64,000 nucleotides of DNA, taken from NCBI RefSeq assembly GCF_044360475.1, contig NZ_CP043494.1, positions 1,364,001 to 1,428,000 of the forward strand. Reading direction: 5' to 3'. This stretch comes from Archangium minus (lineage in GTDB: Bacteria; Myxococcota; Myxococcia; Myxococcales; Myxococcaceae). Below are positions 1-9,680 of the stretch, piece after piece; the first letter of the stretch is position 1; every line of letters starts with the position of its first letter. The notes under the pieces are model-generated. The model ran no database searches. It saw only the letters and a program-made list of their open reading frames with translations, and was not told the DNA's origin. The position numbers and the translations under genes are program-made.

Positions 1-1
1 G

Positions 2-796
2 CGCGAGGGCGAGGCCAAGGCGCAGCTCGACGTGGGCATGACGGTGGAGGCGTCGCTGCTGCGCGCCCAGACGGAGACGGCCCAGGCGCGCGTGCAGCTC
101 GCGCAGCTCTCCGGCCAGTATGCGCAGCTCCTGGCCATGCTGGGCGCGCTGGTGGGCGAGCCCGTGCAGCCGGCTCCGCTTGATGCCCCGGGTCCCCGCT
201 GGGACATTCCCTCCGAGGACACCAGCCCCTGGGAGAACACGTACGCGGTGCGCTCGGCCGCCAAGGCGGTGCAGGCCAGCGAGGGCAAGGTGACGTACGA
301 CCGTTTCTCGTGGCTGCCGAGTCTGGTCGCCCAGGCCCGCGGCATCTACAACTCCAACTCCGGCTTCACCGGGACGAACACCAGCTACGAGCTGTCCGTC
401 GCGGCCTCGATGCCGCTGTATGACCGCGGGCAGCGCTACGCGGCGCTGCACGAGGACAGGGCCCGGCTGGAGCAGGCGAAGGCGCAGTACGAGTCGTCGC
501 GCGCCAAGGCCCATGCGAACTGGGTGGCCGCGAAGGCCAACCTGGAGGCCGCGCAGGCCGCGCTGGCCCAGGCCGAGGCCCAGGCGCAGCTCGCCGCCCG
601 GGTGCAGCAGCAGGTGGCGGCCGCCTTCAGGGCGGGGATGTCCACCAGCCTGGAGATGTCGGACGCGGACTCGCGCCGCTTCCTCTCCGCCAGCGCCGCG
701 GCGCAGGCCCGGGCCACCTTGGAAATCCGCCGCGCGGAGCTCGCCGCCGCCGGAGGCCGCATCGCCGCCTCTATCGAGCAGCAGCCGCAGCAGTAA
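2..796 (+). CDS. Outer-membrane efflux protein (TolC family), C-terminal part
   Basis: Partial gene that enters from the left edge in frame 2 and ends with TAA at 794-796. The visible 264 residues are Ala/Gln/Glu-rich with long heptad-like helices (around 110-260), interrupted by a strand-like stretch (SYELSVAASMPLYDRG) typical of a TolC-family membrane strand. This helix-strand-helix pattern fits the second half of an outer-membrane channel working with an inner-membrane pump and a periplasmic adaptor. The partner genes would lie upstream, outside the window. The next gene starts 12 bases downstream on the same strand and may be co-transcribed. The family call is good; the exported substrate cannot be told. 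Confidence 0.8.
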   Translation, partial: REGEAKAQLDVGMTVEASLLRAQTETAQARVQLAQLSGQYAQLLAMLGALVGEPVQPAPLDAPGPRWDIPSEDTSPWENTYAVRSAAKAVQASEGKVTYDRFSWLPSLVAQARGIYNSNSGFTGTNTSYELSVAASMPLYDRGQRYAALHEDRARLEQAKAQYESSRAKAHANWVAAKANLEAAQAALAQAEAQAQLAARVQQQVAAAFRAGMSTSLEMSDADSRRFLSASAAAQARATLEIRRAELAAAGGRIAASIEQQPQQ

Positions 797-808
797 GCGG
801 GAGGCGGA

Positions 809-1297
809 GTGAGCCCGGACGCGCCATCGACACCGGGGTTGCTCGCGGTGGACCTCGGGCTGCGCTCGGGGCTCGCCTTCTACGGAGATGACGGGCGGCT
901 GCGCTGGTACCGCTCGCAGAACTTTGGCTCTCAGTCCCGGCTCAAGCGCGCGGTGCCCTCGGTGCTGCACTCGGCCGGGCCGCTCGCGTGGCTGGTGTTG
1001 GAGGGCGGAGGGCCTATCGCCGAGGTCTGGGAGCGCGAGGCCGCGCGGCGAGCGCTGCCTGTGTTGCGCGTGTCCGCTCAGGACTGGCGCGCCCGGCTCC
1101 TGTATGCCCGCGAGCAGCGCAGCGGGGGCCTCGCGAAGGACGCCGCGGACGGGCTCGCGCGCCGAGTGATTGAATGGTCCGGCGCACCGCGGCCCACGTC
1201 GCTGCGGCACGATGCGGCGGAGGCGGTGTTGTTGGGATTATGGGCCGTGCTCGAGGTGGGGTGGTTGGCACAGGTGCCGCCCGAGGTGCGCCGCTAA
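809..1297 (+). CDS. RuvC/RNase H-fold-like protein of unknown function
   Basis: GTG start with a strong ribosome-binding site (GGAGG, 5 bases upstream), 12 bases after the efflux gene. The 162-residue protein opens with LLAVDLGLRSGLAFY, a beta-strand with an Asp followed by a Gly-rich turn, as in RuvC-like nucleases. A second strand carries an acidic residue (WLVLEGGGP, about residue 64), and a late RHDAAEAVLLG motif (about 133-143) resembles the final acidic helix of that fold. Three well-spaced acidic positions therefore fit a metal-dependent nuclease of the RNase H superfamily, but this is inference from pattern, not a recognised family. It could also be an inactive relative. It converges on the DUF99 gene across a REP element. 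Confidence 0.6.
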   Translation: MSPDAPSTPGLLAVDLGLRSGLAFYGDDGRLRWYRSQNFGSQSRLKRAVPSVLHSAGPLAWLVLEGGGPIAEVWEREAARRALPVLRVSAQDWRARLLYAREQRSGGLAKDAADGLARRVIEWSGAPRPTSLRHDAAEAVLLGLWAVLEVGWLAQVPPEVRR

Positions 1298-1440
1298 CTC
1301 CCTCTCCCTCCGGGAGAGGGTCGGGGTGAGGGTATCCGAGCCCGTTCTTCAACCCATGGCCCTCAGTGTGGACAGGGGATTCAACCCGGGTTCACCCGAT
1401 ACCCTCACCCTGTCCCTCTCCCGAAGGGAGAGGGGAGGGA
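1298..1440. repeat. REP-like paired palindrome, copy R1 (complete, + orientation)
   Basis: Two inverted arms, 1298-1336 and 1398-1434, each a short hairpin CCCTCTCCC-N-GGGAGAGGG followed by a GGGGTGAGGGTAT-type tail. They flank a central core carrying CGAGCCCGTTCTTCAACCC and TTCAACCCGGGTTC. The same arms and core recur in R2 and, inverted, in R3. It fills the gap between two converging genes. Confidence 0.9.
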
Positions 1441-1442
1441 CA

Positions 1443-2009
1443 TCACGCGCGTTTCGAGCTCTCTCCTGTCACCACCGCCGAGCCAATGAGGTGCGCCAGT
1501 CGCAGCGCCTCCGGCACATGCCCTCGGTCCGTGAGGCGCTTCAAGGCCTCCGCTACCCACGCGGGCTCCGCGCCCTGCACCTGGAACGTGAAGCCTCCGA
1601 GCTGGTGGATGGGGCCCGCCCGCCTCAGCAACTCCAGCCGCCGTTCCGCGCGGGGCAGGTGACGCAGCGCGCGCTCCATCGCGTCCAGGTCCGGCAGCCG
1701 CCGCATCACTGACACACAGGGCTTGCCCAACGTGTGCGCCAGCCGTGGCAGGTCCACCACGTTGAAACCTCCAAAGGCAATCCCATCCAACAACACCAGG
1801 TGCAGCTGCGGCAGGAATTTGCCTCCCACCAGCAGCCGGCACACCTCGTCTGTCGCCGTCCACCCGTCCTTGCGCACCCGTCCCCAGACGAGCCCTTCGA
1901 AGCGCGTGCCGGCGCACACCACGCCCACCAGGGGCACCCTCGCACCGGGGCGTTTGGCGAAAGGCGCATCATCGAAACCGGCGACTCGGGGCAGGGGGGG
2001 CAGACGCAT
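1443..2009 (-). CDS. DUF99 family protein
   Basis: 188-residue protein with the hallmarks of the DUF99/UPF0215 family, best known from archaea: RVAGFDDAPF near the N-terminus, then VPLVGVVCAGTRFEG, and a central FLPQLHLVLLDGIAFGGFN block. The family has been linked to endonuclease V-like folds; the conserved Asp residues in FDD and LLDG fit a metal site. Its cellular job is not established. ATG 2009 is chosen over ATG 2015 because the conserved domain begins directly after it; neither has a clear ribosome-binding site. The T-tract of the upstream cold-shock gene's terminator ends just before this start, so the mRNA may be nearly leaderless. Confidence 0.75.
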   Translation of the reverse strand: MRLPPLPRVAGFDDAPFAKRPGARVPLVGVVCAGTRFEGLVWGRVRKDGWTATDEVCRLLVGGKFLPQLHLVLLDGIAFGGFNVVDLPRLAHTLGKPCVSVMRRLPDLDAMERALRHLPRAERRLELLRRAGPIHQLGGFTFQVQGAEPAWVAEALKRLTDRGHVPEALRLAHLIGSAVVTGESSKRA

Positions 2010-2015
2010 GAGCAT

Positions 2016-2053
2016 GAAAAAGAAAGAGCCCGACCCCAGACGAGGTCGGGCTC
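2016..2053 (-). terminator. Intrinsic terminator of the cold-shock gene
   Basis: Read on the minus strand: a perfect 10-bp stem GAGCCCGACC / GGTCGGGCTC with an 8-base loop, followed at once by TTTCTTTTTC. It lies 22 bases after the cold-shock stop codon and ends just before the DUF99 start. Confidence 0.9.
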
Positions 2054-2075
2054 CAGGAATCATCCGTGCTGCGGA

Positions 2076-2282
2076 CTAGCCAGCGGCGCGAACGTTCTGC
2101 GCCTGCAGTCCCTTGGGGCCCTTGGTCACTTCAAACTCGACCCGCTGCCCCTCGGCCAGGGTGCGGAAGCCATCCATGTTGATGGCAGTGTGGTGGCAGA
2201 ACACGTCCTCGCCACCTCCGTCCTGCGTGATGAACCCGAAGCCCTTAGCGTCGTTGAACCACTTGACCGTACCGGTTGCCAT
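2076..2282 (-). CDS. cspA: Cold-shock protein, CspA family
   Basis: 68-residue single cold-shock domain, the normal family length. It starts MATGTVKWFN, has the RNA-binding motif KGFGFI (RNP1) and an RNP2 variant VFCHH (usually VFVHH or VFVHF). These proteins bind single-stranded RNA and DNA and melt mRNA structure, in cold shock and in general growth. The upstream in-frame extension is rejected because the family begins at this Met. The leader contains a GC-rich hairpin (2306-2325) and the gene ends in a strong intrinsic terminator. The desaturase gene lies 123 bases upstream on the same strand, so the two may respond together to cold; that link is inferred. Confidence 0.95.
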   Translation of the reverse strand: MATGTVKWFNDAKGFGFITQDGGGEDVFCHHTAINMDGFRTLAEGQRVEFEVTKGPKGLQAQNVRAAG

Positions 2283-2305
2283 GAATCGTTCTTCTTTCGT
2301 CACAG

Positions 2306-2325
2306 CGGCGGCACACGAGCCGCCG
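2306..2325 (-). promoter_or_regulatory. Hairpin in the cold-shock gene leader
   Basis: CGGCGGC and GCCGCCG form a perfect 7-bp stem with a 6-base loop, about 23 bases upstream of the cold-shock start codon. It has no T-tract, so it is not an ordinary terminator. A role in leader folding or mRNA stability is possible but unproved. Confidence 0.45.
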
Positions 2326-2405
2326 TTCCCAGCCCGGACTTGAGCCGGGGGTTCAGGAGTAGTCCGTCCTTTCACAAAAGTCGAGAGGACGGCCTCTCAG
2401 AGTGT

Positions 2406-3371
2406 TCACGTTCGAGCAGCGTTGATGCCCGACTCCAACGCATCCACGTCCGCGGACTCCAACTGCGCCTCTTCGCCCGTGGGCGGCTCGAACCCGGCGC
2501 GGCCGATCTGCTTCGTCCCGTACTGGGGGAAGAAGGGTGCCAGCACATAATTCCGGAAACACCACCCGAAGAAGCTGCTCTGGTTGAGCTCCGGGTTGAT
2601 TTTCGGGGCGAGCTTCGCGTGAAGCTCGGGCAGGGTGCTCCAGTGGGCGCCGGCCACCTCGTGGTGGGCCGCGTGCAGGCCGTTGTTGAAGAGCAGGAAG
2701 TTGATGAGCTTGCCGTCGAAGCTGCGCGAGTGGTCGTTCTCGCTCCAGGGGTCCGCGTGGACGTGCTGGATGTAGTTGAAGAACATGATGGTCCACAGCG
2801 CGAAGAGCGCCGGGATGAGGAAGGCGAAGCTCCACACCATGATGCCGCGTCCCAGGCCGTGCCACGCGATGGCCACGCCGAGCATCGCCAGGTGCAGGCC
2901 GGCCCACGAGACGTACTGGGTGATGATCTGCCGGTAGAGCGTGGGGTTCGACTGACGCGCCTTGCGGATGTACTGCTTGATGGGATCGCTCTGCCAGTAG
3001 GACGAGACGAAGAAGTACGTGAAGGCGACCCACCAGTTGTGCTTGTTGGTGTAGCGCCAGGTGATGGTCGCGTCGCCCGGCTTGTTGACGTACTTGTGGT
3101 GGTTGAGGTTGTGCGTGGGCACCCAGGCGAACGTGGGGTAGCCGTAGAAGTGCGCCAGCCACAGGCTCATGAGGAAGTTGAGCTTGCGGCTCTTGAAGGT
3201 CGGGCAGTGGTTGTGGTTGTGCGCGATGACGCCTGCGGACAGCGCCAGGTAGCAGCCGATCGGACTGAGGTAGGGGATGAGCGCAGGGTTGACGTACTGC
3301 GCCATCGCCACCACGGGCATGAAGAGGCACCAGAGAAGCGTTCGATAATCGGCTGTGTAGCGGAGGCTCAT
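2406..3371 (-). CDS. Membrane fatty-acid desaturase
   Basis: About 321 residues. Three His boxes of the membrane di-iron desaturases are visible: HNHNH (51-55), HNLNHH (87-92) and LHAAHH in the C-terminal third. Hydrophobic segments between them fit four membrane helices. Such enzymes put a double bond into acyl chains, keeping membranes fluid in the cold. ATG 3371 is chosen; a TTG 21 bases upstream is also in frame, but the purine-rich run before it lies too close. A cold-shock gene follows on the same strand and a small HTH/zinc-ribbon regulator diverges 127 bases upstream, which suggests temperature control. The position of the double bond cannot be predicted. Confidence 0.9.
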   Translation of the reverse strand: MSLRYTADYRTLLWCLFMPVVAMAQYVNPALIPYLSPIGCYLALSAGVIAHNHNHCPTFKSRKLNFLMSLWLAHFYGYPTFAWVPTHNLNHHKYVNKPGDATITWRYTNKHNWWVAFTYFFVSSYWQSDPIKQYIRKARQSNPTLYRQIITQYVSWAGLHLAMLGVAIAWHGLGRGIMVWSFAFLIPALFALWTIMFFNYIQHVHADPWSENDHSRSFDGKLINFLLFNNGLHAAHHEVAGAHWSTLPELHAKLAPKINPELNQSSFFGWCFRNYVLAPFFPQYGTKQIGRAGFEPPTGEEAQLESADVDALESGINAART

Positions 3372-3498
3372 GGCGCCGGAGGCTACATCCAACCCCCCTT
3401 GGGGTTCCTAATACTCTTTCCTGCATTCGAGCAGGCAAGCTCATCGGAAGGCCGGAGCCGGGACGCGTGCCTACTCTTGTCCTGGGAGGTCATGGTCC

Positions 3499-3819
3499 AT
3501 GGATCGCAGCCCTGTTCCCCCCGCCCGAGGCGCCACGGTGCGCGGCGCGCTGGAGGCGGAGTTGGCCTCGGCGCCGCAGACGGGCCTCACCGCGAAGGAG
3601 CTCTCCGGGCTGGTGGGCATCTCCGAGAAGGACGTGGCCGGGCACCTGGAGCACCTGGAGAAGTCGCTCCGGGCGGGAGGCGCCGCGCTGGAGGTTATTC
3701 CCGCCGAGTGCCTCGCGTGCGGCTACGTCTTCCGTGACCGCAAGCGCCTGAGCCGGCCTGGCTCCTGCCCGGAGTGCCGCTCCACGCGCATTGATCCGCC
3801 CGCGTTTCGCATCCGCTGA
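3499..3819 (+). CDS. Small HTH / zinc-ribbon transcriptional regulator
   Basis: 106 residues. Residues 15-60 form a winged-helix-like unit (GLTAKELSGLVGISEKDVAGHLEHLEKSL). The C-terminal third is a zinc ribbon with paired CLAC and CPEC knuckles. This layout resembles small HTH-plus-zinc-ribbon predicted regulators (COG3357-like) otherwise common in archaea. It is transcribed divergently from the desaturase, so control of that gene or of itself is plausible but inferred. It ends at a REP element facing the pyrophosphatase gene. Confidence 0.7.
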   Translation: MDRSPVPPARGATVRGALEAELASAPQTGLTAKELSGLVGISEKDVAGHLEHLEKSLRAGGAALEVIPAECLACGYVFRDRKRLSRPGSCPECRSTRIDPPAFRIR

Positions 3820-3832
3820 GCTTTCAATAATG

Positions 3833-3974
3833 CTCCCTCTCCCCTCGGGAGAGGGTGGGGGTGAGGGTACCCGAGCCCGTTCTTCAACCCGAGGCCCACA
3901 GGGGGGACAGGGGGTTCAACCCGGGTTCGCCCGATACCCTCACCCCGTCCCTCTCCCGAAGGGAGAGGGAGGAG
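3833..3974. repeat. REP-like paired palindrome, copy R2 (complete, + orientation)
   Basis: Same plan as R1: an opening hairpin arm with GAGGGTGGGGGTGAGGG, a core with CGAGCCCGTTCTTCAACCC and TTCAACCCGGGTTC, and a closing arm ACCCTCACCCCGTCCCTCTC. It fills the junction of two converging genes and reaches to within 10 bases of the pyrophosphatase stop codon. Confidence 0.9.
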
Positions 3975-3983
3975 GGCCGCGGA

Positions 3984-6491
<2,508 letters not shown>

Positions 6492-6845
6492 GGTGTGCAA
6501 CTCCTCAGAAGCTCATCAATGTGTTGTGACGCGCGGCGCTCTCCTCCCCCACGCGCCGGGTACCTGGGATGCGAGTCGAGGGGTTGGCCGCCTGCGGGCG
6601 GAGGTCCGCTCGCCGACGCTTCAGCACAGCCTCGCCCTTCAGGGTCAGAGAGCACGCCTGAAGGCAGCCCACATCTACCACCACGCGGGGTGAAAAGTCG
6701 AATTCCCGGAAAAGTGTTGATTAATGGCTGTTTTGTCAGACACCCACCTTGTGGGGTGGATTGTCGCGGCTCTACAAAACAAAACGCCCGTCCGGGGCTC
6801 GGAGGCCGCCAGACGGGCGCGTGGGGGGTTCCGCGTATGTGATGA
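6492..6845. other. Intergenic region upstream of the pyrophosphatase gene
   Basis: 354 bases without a convincing gene. It holds the terminator of the upstream gene (6774-6819), an imperfect inverted repeat GACACCCACC...GGGTGGATTGTC (6739-6765) and an AT-richer patch (6700-6735) that probably carries the pyrophosphatase promoter. No clear -35/-10 pair could be fixed. Confidence 0.5.
6774..6819 (-). terminator. Intrinsic terminator after the secreted-protein gene
   Basis: On the minus strand, CGCCCGTCTGG and CCGGACGGGCG form an 11-bp stem with one mismatch, followed by TTTTGTTTTG. It begins 26 bases after the stop codon of the gene at 6846-7358. Confidence 0.85.
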
Positions 6846-7358
6846 CTACTGCACCTTCACGTTGATCGTCTTCAGGACCTGATCTCCGCGGAGGATGCTG
6901 ACAGTCCAGTCGCCGGCCTTGTTCATACGGACGCCAGTCCACTGACGGGCGCGCCAGCCCTCGCCCTTGATCTTTACGTCCTTGGTCTCGCGCACCACGT
7001 TGCCCTGCTTCACCTGGACCATCAGGTCATCAATGGTGTCTCCCTGCGGAACCAGGTAGGACTGCCACAGCATCAGGGTGGTGTTGGCCTTGATGGCGTC
7101 GGGGCTGGCCTCGACGGTGCACTCGAACTTGTTGGGGCCGTCCTTGGCCACCTCGGTGCACAGCTTGGCCTCCACCAGCACGGGGCCCTGGCCCTGCGCC
7201 TTGTAGAAGTAGTCCCAGGTGCTCTTCACCGCCTCGGCGGACGGCGCCTTCACCGGCTCCTGCGCCGGGGCAGCCGGGGCTGCCGCGTCCTGCGCCATCG
7301 CCGCACCGCCAAACGCCACCATCGCGCACATTGCCAGCTTCTTCAGATTGCCTGCCAT
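6846..7358 (-). CDS. Secreted protein of unknown function
   Basis: 170 residues. A signal peptide is clear (MAGNLKKLAMCAMVAFGGAA, cut near AMAQ-D). An Ala/Pro-rich linker follows (24-45), then a compact domain of about 120 residues with two Cys that could pair (KLCTEV and FECTVE) and alternating strands ending in GDWTVSILRGDQVLKTINV. That tail resembles the DUF2914-type beta-sandwich, but this is tentative. It is likely periplasmic. GGGGGAG precedes the ATG. A strong intrinsic terminator follows, so it is probably its own unit or the end of one with the transporter gene 77 bases upstream. No function is proposed. Confidence 0.75.
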   Translation of the reverse strand: MAGNLKKLAMCAMVAFGGAAMAQDAAAPAAPAQEPVKAPSAEAVKSTWDYFYKAQGQGPVLVEAKLCTEVAKDGPNKFECTVEASPDAIKANTTLMLWQSYLVPQGDTIDDLMVQVKQGNVVRETKDVKIKGEGWRARQWTGVRMNKAGDWTVSILRGDQVLKTINVKVQ

Positions 7359-7435
7359 TGGGTCTCCCCCTCGAGTGGGTTTCGCCCCGGGTGTCTACCA
7401 CAGGACGGGCCCCGGCTGGCCACGGGTGGGTTCTC

Positions 7436-8779
7436 TCAACCCCAGAGGAAGAAGGCGAGGGTGACGAGCGGCAGGTAGACGAAGAAGGCCACCAGCAGGA
7501 AGCCGAGGATGTCCTTGAAGTCCAGCCGCGCCACGGCCAGCAGCGGCAGGGCCCAGAAGGGCTGGATGAGGTCCGTGGCCATGTCCCCCCAGGCGTATGC
7601 GAGCACCACCTTCTCTGGCACCACCCCAAGTGTCCTCGCCGCCTCCAGCAGGTAGGGCGCTTCAATGGCCCACTTGGAGCCGCCCGAGGGCACGAAGTAA
7701 TTCACCACACCGCTGTAGACATACACAATGGCGGGAAAGGTGCTGGGCGTGGACAGCGAGACGAAGAGCTGGCCAATGCGCTCGGTGAGGCCGGTGGCCT
7801 TGAAGATGCCGTAGATGCCCGCGTAGAGCGGGAACTGCAGGACAATGCCGTGCAGCACGCTCGCGGCCTCCTCGCTGGCCTTGAGCAGGCGCGCGGGCGT
7901 GCCATGCAACAGCACCGCCAGCGTGAGGAAGAGGAAGTTCACCACGTTGAGGTTGAGCGCCTTCCAGCCGCCGTTGAGCCCCAGGTGGCGCGCGAACCAG
8001 AGCAGGCCCAGCACACCAAAAAGCACGTTGAGCAGCGGAGAGAAATCCAGCCACACGGCAGGGCTCTTCTCGCGCGGGCGCAGGGGGGGCTCGAAGTCCT
8101 TGAGCTGCTCGAGGATGGCAGGGTCCACCCGCACCGCCTGTCCGGGCTTTGGATGCAGCGCCCACGCCAGCAGCGTGAGGCCTCCCACCACCGCCACGGT
8201 GAGCCCCAGGTTGAAGGGCGAGAAGAGGGTCCGGTCAATGGGGATGACGCCGAGCTGCTTCTCCAAGAAATGGCCGGGGGTGGCCACCAGCAGCGGTGCG
8301 GAGGCGGACAGGCCGGCGTGCCACGTGGCGCCCAGGCCGAAGTAGGCACAGGCCACCAGCAGGCGGTAGTCCACCTCGGGCTGCCGTCGCACCACGAAGC
8401 GCACCAGCATGGCGCTGGCCACCAGCGACAGGCCCCAGTTGATGTAGGCCAGGCCCATGGACACAGCGGCCATGAGCACCACCGCGCTCCGGGGGCCTCG
8501 CGCCAGCCCTGCCAGACGCTCGAGCAGCGCGCGCACCGGGCGGGTGAGGGCCAAGAGGTAGCCCGTGAACATCACCAGCGCCATCTGCATGGAGAAGGTG
8601 AGCAGCTCCCAGAAGCCGCCTCCCCAGGACTCCAGCACGCGCGGCGCGGGTGCTCCCGCCCAGCCGAGGGCCAGCCCCATGGTGAGCAGCGAGAGCAGGA
8701 CGGCAATGGCGAACGAACTGGGGACGAAGCGCGCGGAGAAGCGGCCGAGGGCCTCCGCAATGCGAACGAGGGTTTCCAC
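7436..8779 (-). CDS. atoE: Short-chain fatty acid transporter, AtoE family
   Basis: 447 residues, almost entirely hydrophobic, with 10-12 predicted membrane helices. Family features include the N-terminal RFVPSSFAIAVLLSLLT, the central INWGLSLVASA and LGATWHAGLSASAPLL blocks, and the late NYFVPSGGSKWAIEAPYLLEAA segment. AtoE-type proteins take up short-chain fatty acids such as acetoacetate or butyrate across the inner membrane. Here it has no neighbouring acyl-CoA genes, so the substrate is uncertain. The ATG at 8779 gives the usual family N-terminus. Confidence 0.85.
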   Translation of the reverse strand: METLVRIAEALGRFSARFVPSSFAIAVLLSLLTMGLALGWAGAPAPRVLESWGGGFWELLTFSMQMALVMFTGYLLALTRPVRALLERLAGLARGPRSAVVLMAAVSMGLAYINWGLSLVASAMLVRFVVRRQPEVDYRLLVACAYFGLGATWHAGLSASAPLLVATPGHFLEKQLGVIPIDRTLFSPFNLGLTVAVVGGLTLLAWALHPKPGQAVRVDPAILEQLKDFEPPLRPREKSPAVWLDFSPLLNVLFGVLGLLWFARHLGLNGGWKALNLNVVNFLFLTLAVLLHGTPARLLKASEEAASVLHGIVLQFPLYAGIYGIFKATGLTERIGQLFVSLSTPSTFPAIVYVYSGVVNYFVPSGGSKWAIEAPYLLEAARTLGVVPEKVVLAYAWGDMATDLIQPFWALPLLAVARLDFKDILGFLLVAFFVYLPLVTLAFFLWG

Positions 8780-8991
8780 GGGCGCATCTGAACACGGAGC
8801 CGCGCACCTTCCGAGAAAACGGGTGCACGTCCTTTTCGGGTCCGCGGCCCCTCTCCTGACGGCTAACGCACACTTCGCGCCGACGGTGTGTCTGGAGTTG
8901 GTCGGAACGGGGGTGGCAGATGTCTTGGCCTGTCAGAGAATGCGCAGCCCCCCACTTGTCCGTCCTCGGGACAATGGCCATACCCGCACCA

Positions 8992-9306
8992 ATGGCCTAC
9001 CGCATCCATATCCCAGTGGAGCTGTGGAGCACCTTGAAAGCGCTTCCACCGGCATTCATCGATCGGCTTCACCAGCGTATTGATGACATCGCTGAGCTCG
9101 CGGAAGTTGCACCGCCCCTCAACCCGCTGTGGTTGAAGCTCGGTGCGACCGATCGGCCTCTGCTGCGCTGCATGGTGGATGGCTACGCCCTGCTCTACGA
9201 AGTCGACGAGTCCTGCCGCACCGTCTCCGTGCTCGACGTGGAGCAGGAGGAGGGCGACGCGCCTGCGTTGGCCTCCGGGTTGATCGCCGCCAACGGCCGT
9301 CACTGA
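8992..9306 (+). CDS. Small RelE/ParE-like protein without an antitoxin partner
   Basis: 104 residues from ATG 8992, chosen because the protein then aligns with its relative at 21493-21789 (MAYRIHI against MSYSIHI). The plan is strand, helix pair (LPPAFIDRLHQRIDDIAEL), then strands ending in GYALLYEVDESCRTVSVLDV, which is the layout of RelE/ParE-type toxins and their fold relatives. No short antitoxin gene lies on either side. It could be a single-gene member, an inactive relative or an unrelated fold. An earlier ATG (8974) and an upstream extension to 8920 are possible but less likely. Confidence 0.55.
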   Translation: MAYRIHIPVELWSTLKALPPAFIDRLHQRIDDIAELAEVAPPLNPLWLKLGATDRPLLRCMVDGYALLYEVDESCRTVSVLDVEQEEGDAPALASGLIAANGRH

Positions 9307-9680
9307 GCCGCACCCCGTCGTCCGCCAGGTCGCCTCACCGTGGGTGAGCAGGAGGCCACATGCTCCGCCCCCTGGGTTTGTCCCACCTCGCATCCCTGCT
9401 ACCCCGTGCTCATCCTCACCAGCCGCGCCCGCTGGTTGCGCACCCGTTTGTGTTCCACACCTCGCGAGGGGTTGTCGGCGGCCATGCGGTAAGCGCAGGG
9501 CGAGAAAGAGGTGGCAAAGCGGTAGAAGTTTCAGCCCGGCTTCGGTGCTTTTTACAGCCTGTACTCGCGCCTCCCCGCACCAGGGAATCAGGGGATACGC
9601 GCCGATAGTGCCCTACAGGGAGGGGGTTTCAGCCACTTCGCGACGCAGTAAGTCGGCGAATCTCTCTCCGAGGTGTCGGC
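9307..9680. other. Intergenic region before the kinase gene at 9681
   Basis: 374 bases with no supportable gene. A short open frame at 9360-9608 is Pro/Arg/His-rich and looks like chance translation of GC-rich DNA. No repeat, terminator hairpin or promoter was recognised with confidence. Confidence 0.5.

Noticed and set aside
1734..3737. 667-codon open frame on the plus strand over the DUF99, cold-shock and desaturase genes
   Set aside because: It runs antisense to three genes with clear family motifs; its translation is His/Arg/Val-rich with no domain. Shadow frame of GC-rich DNA.
9360..9608. 82-codon open frame in the gap before the kinase at 9681
   Set aside because: No ribosome-binding site, composition like random GC-rich DNA, no motif.
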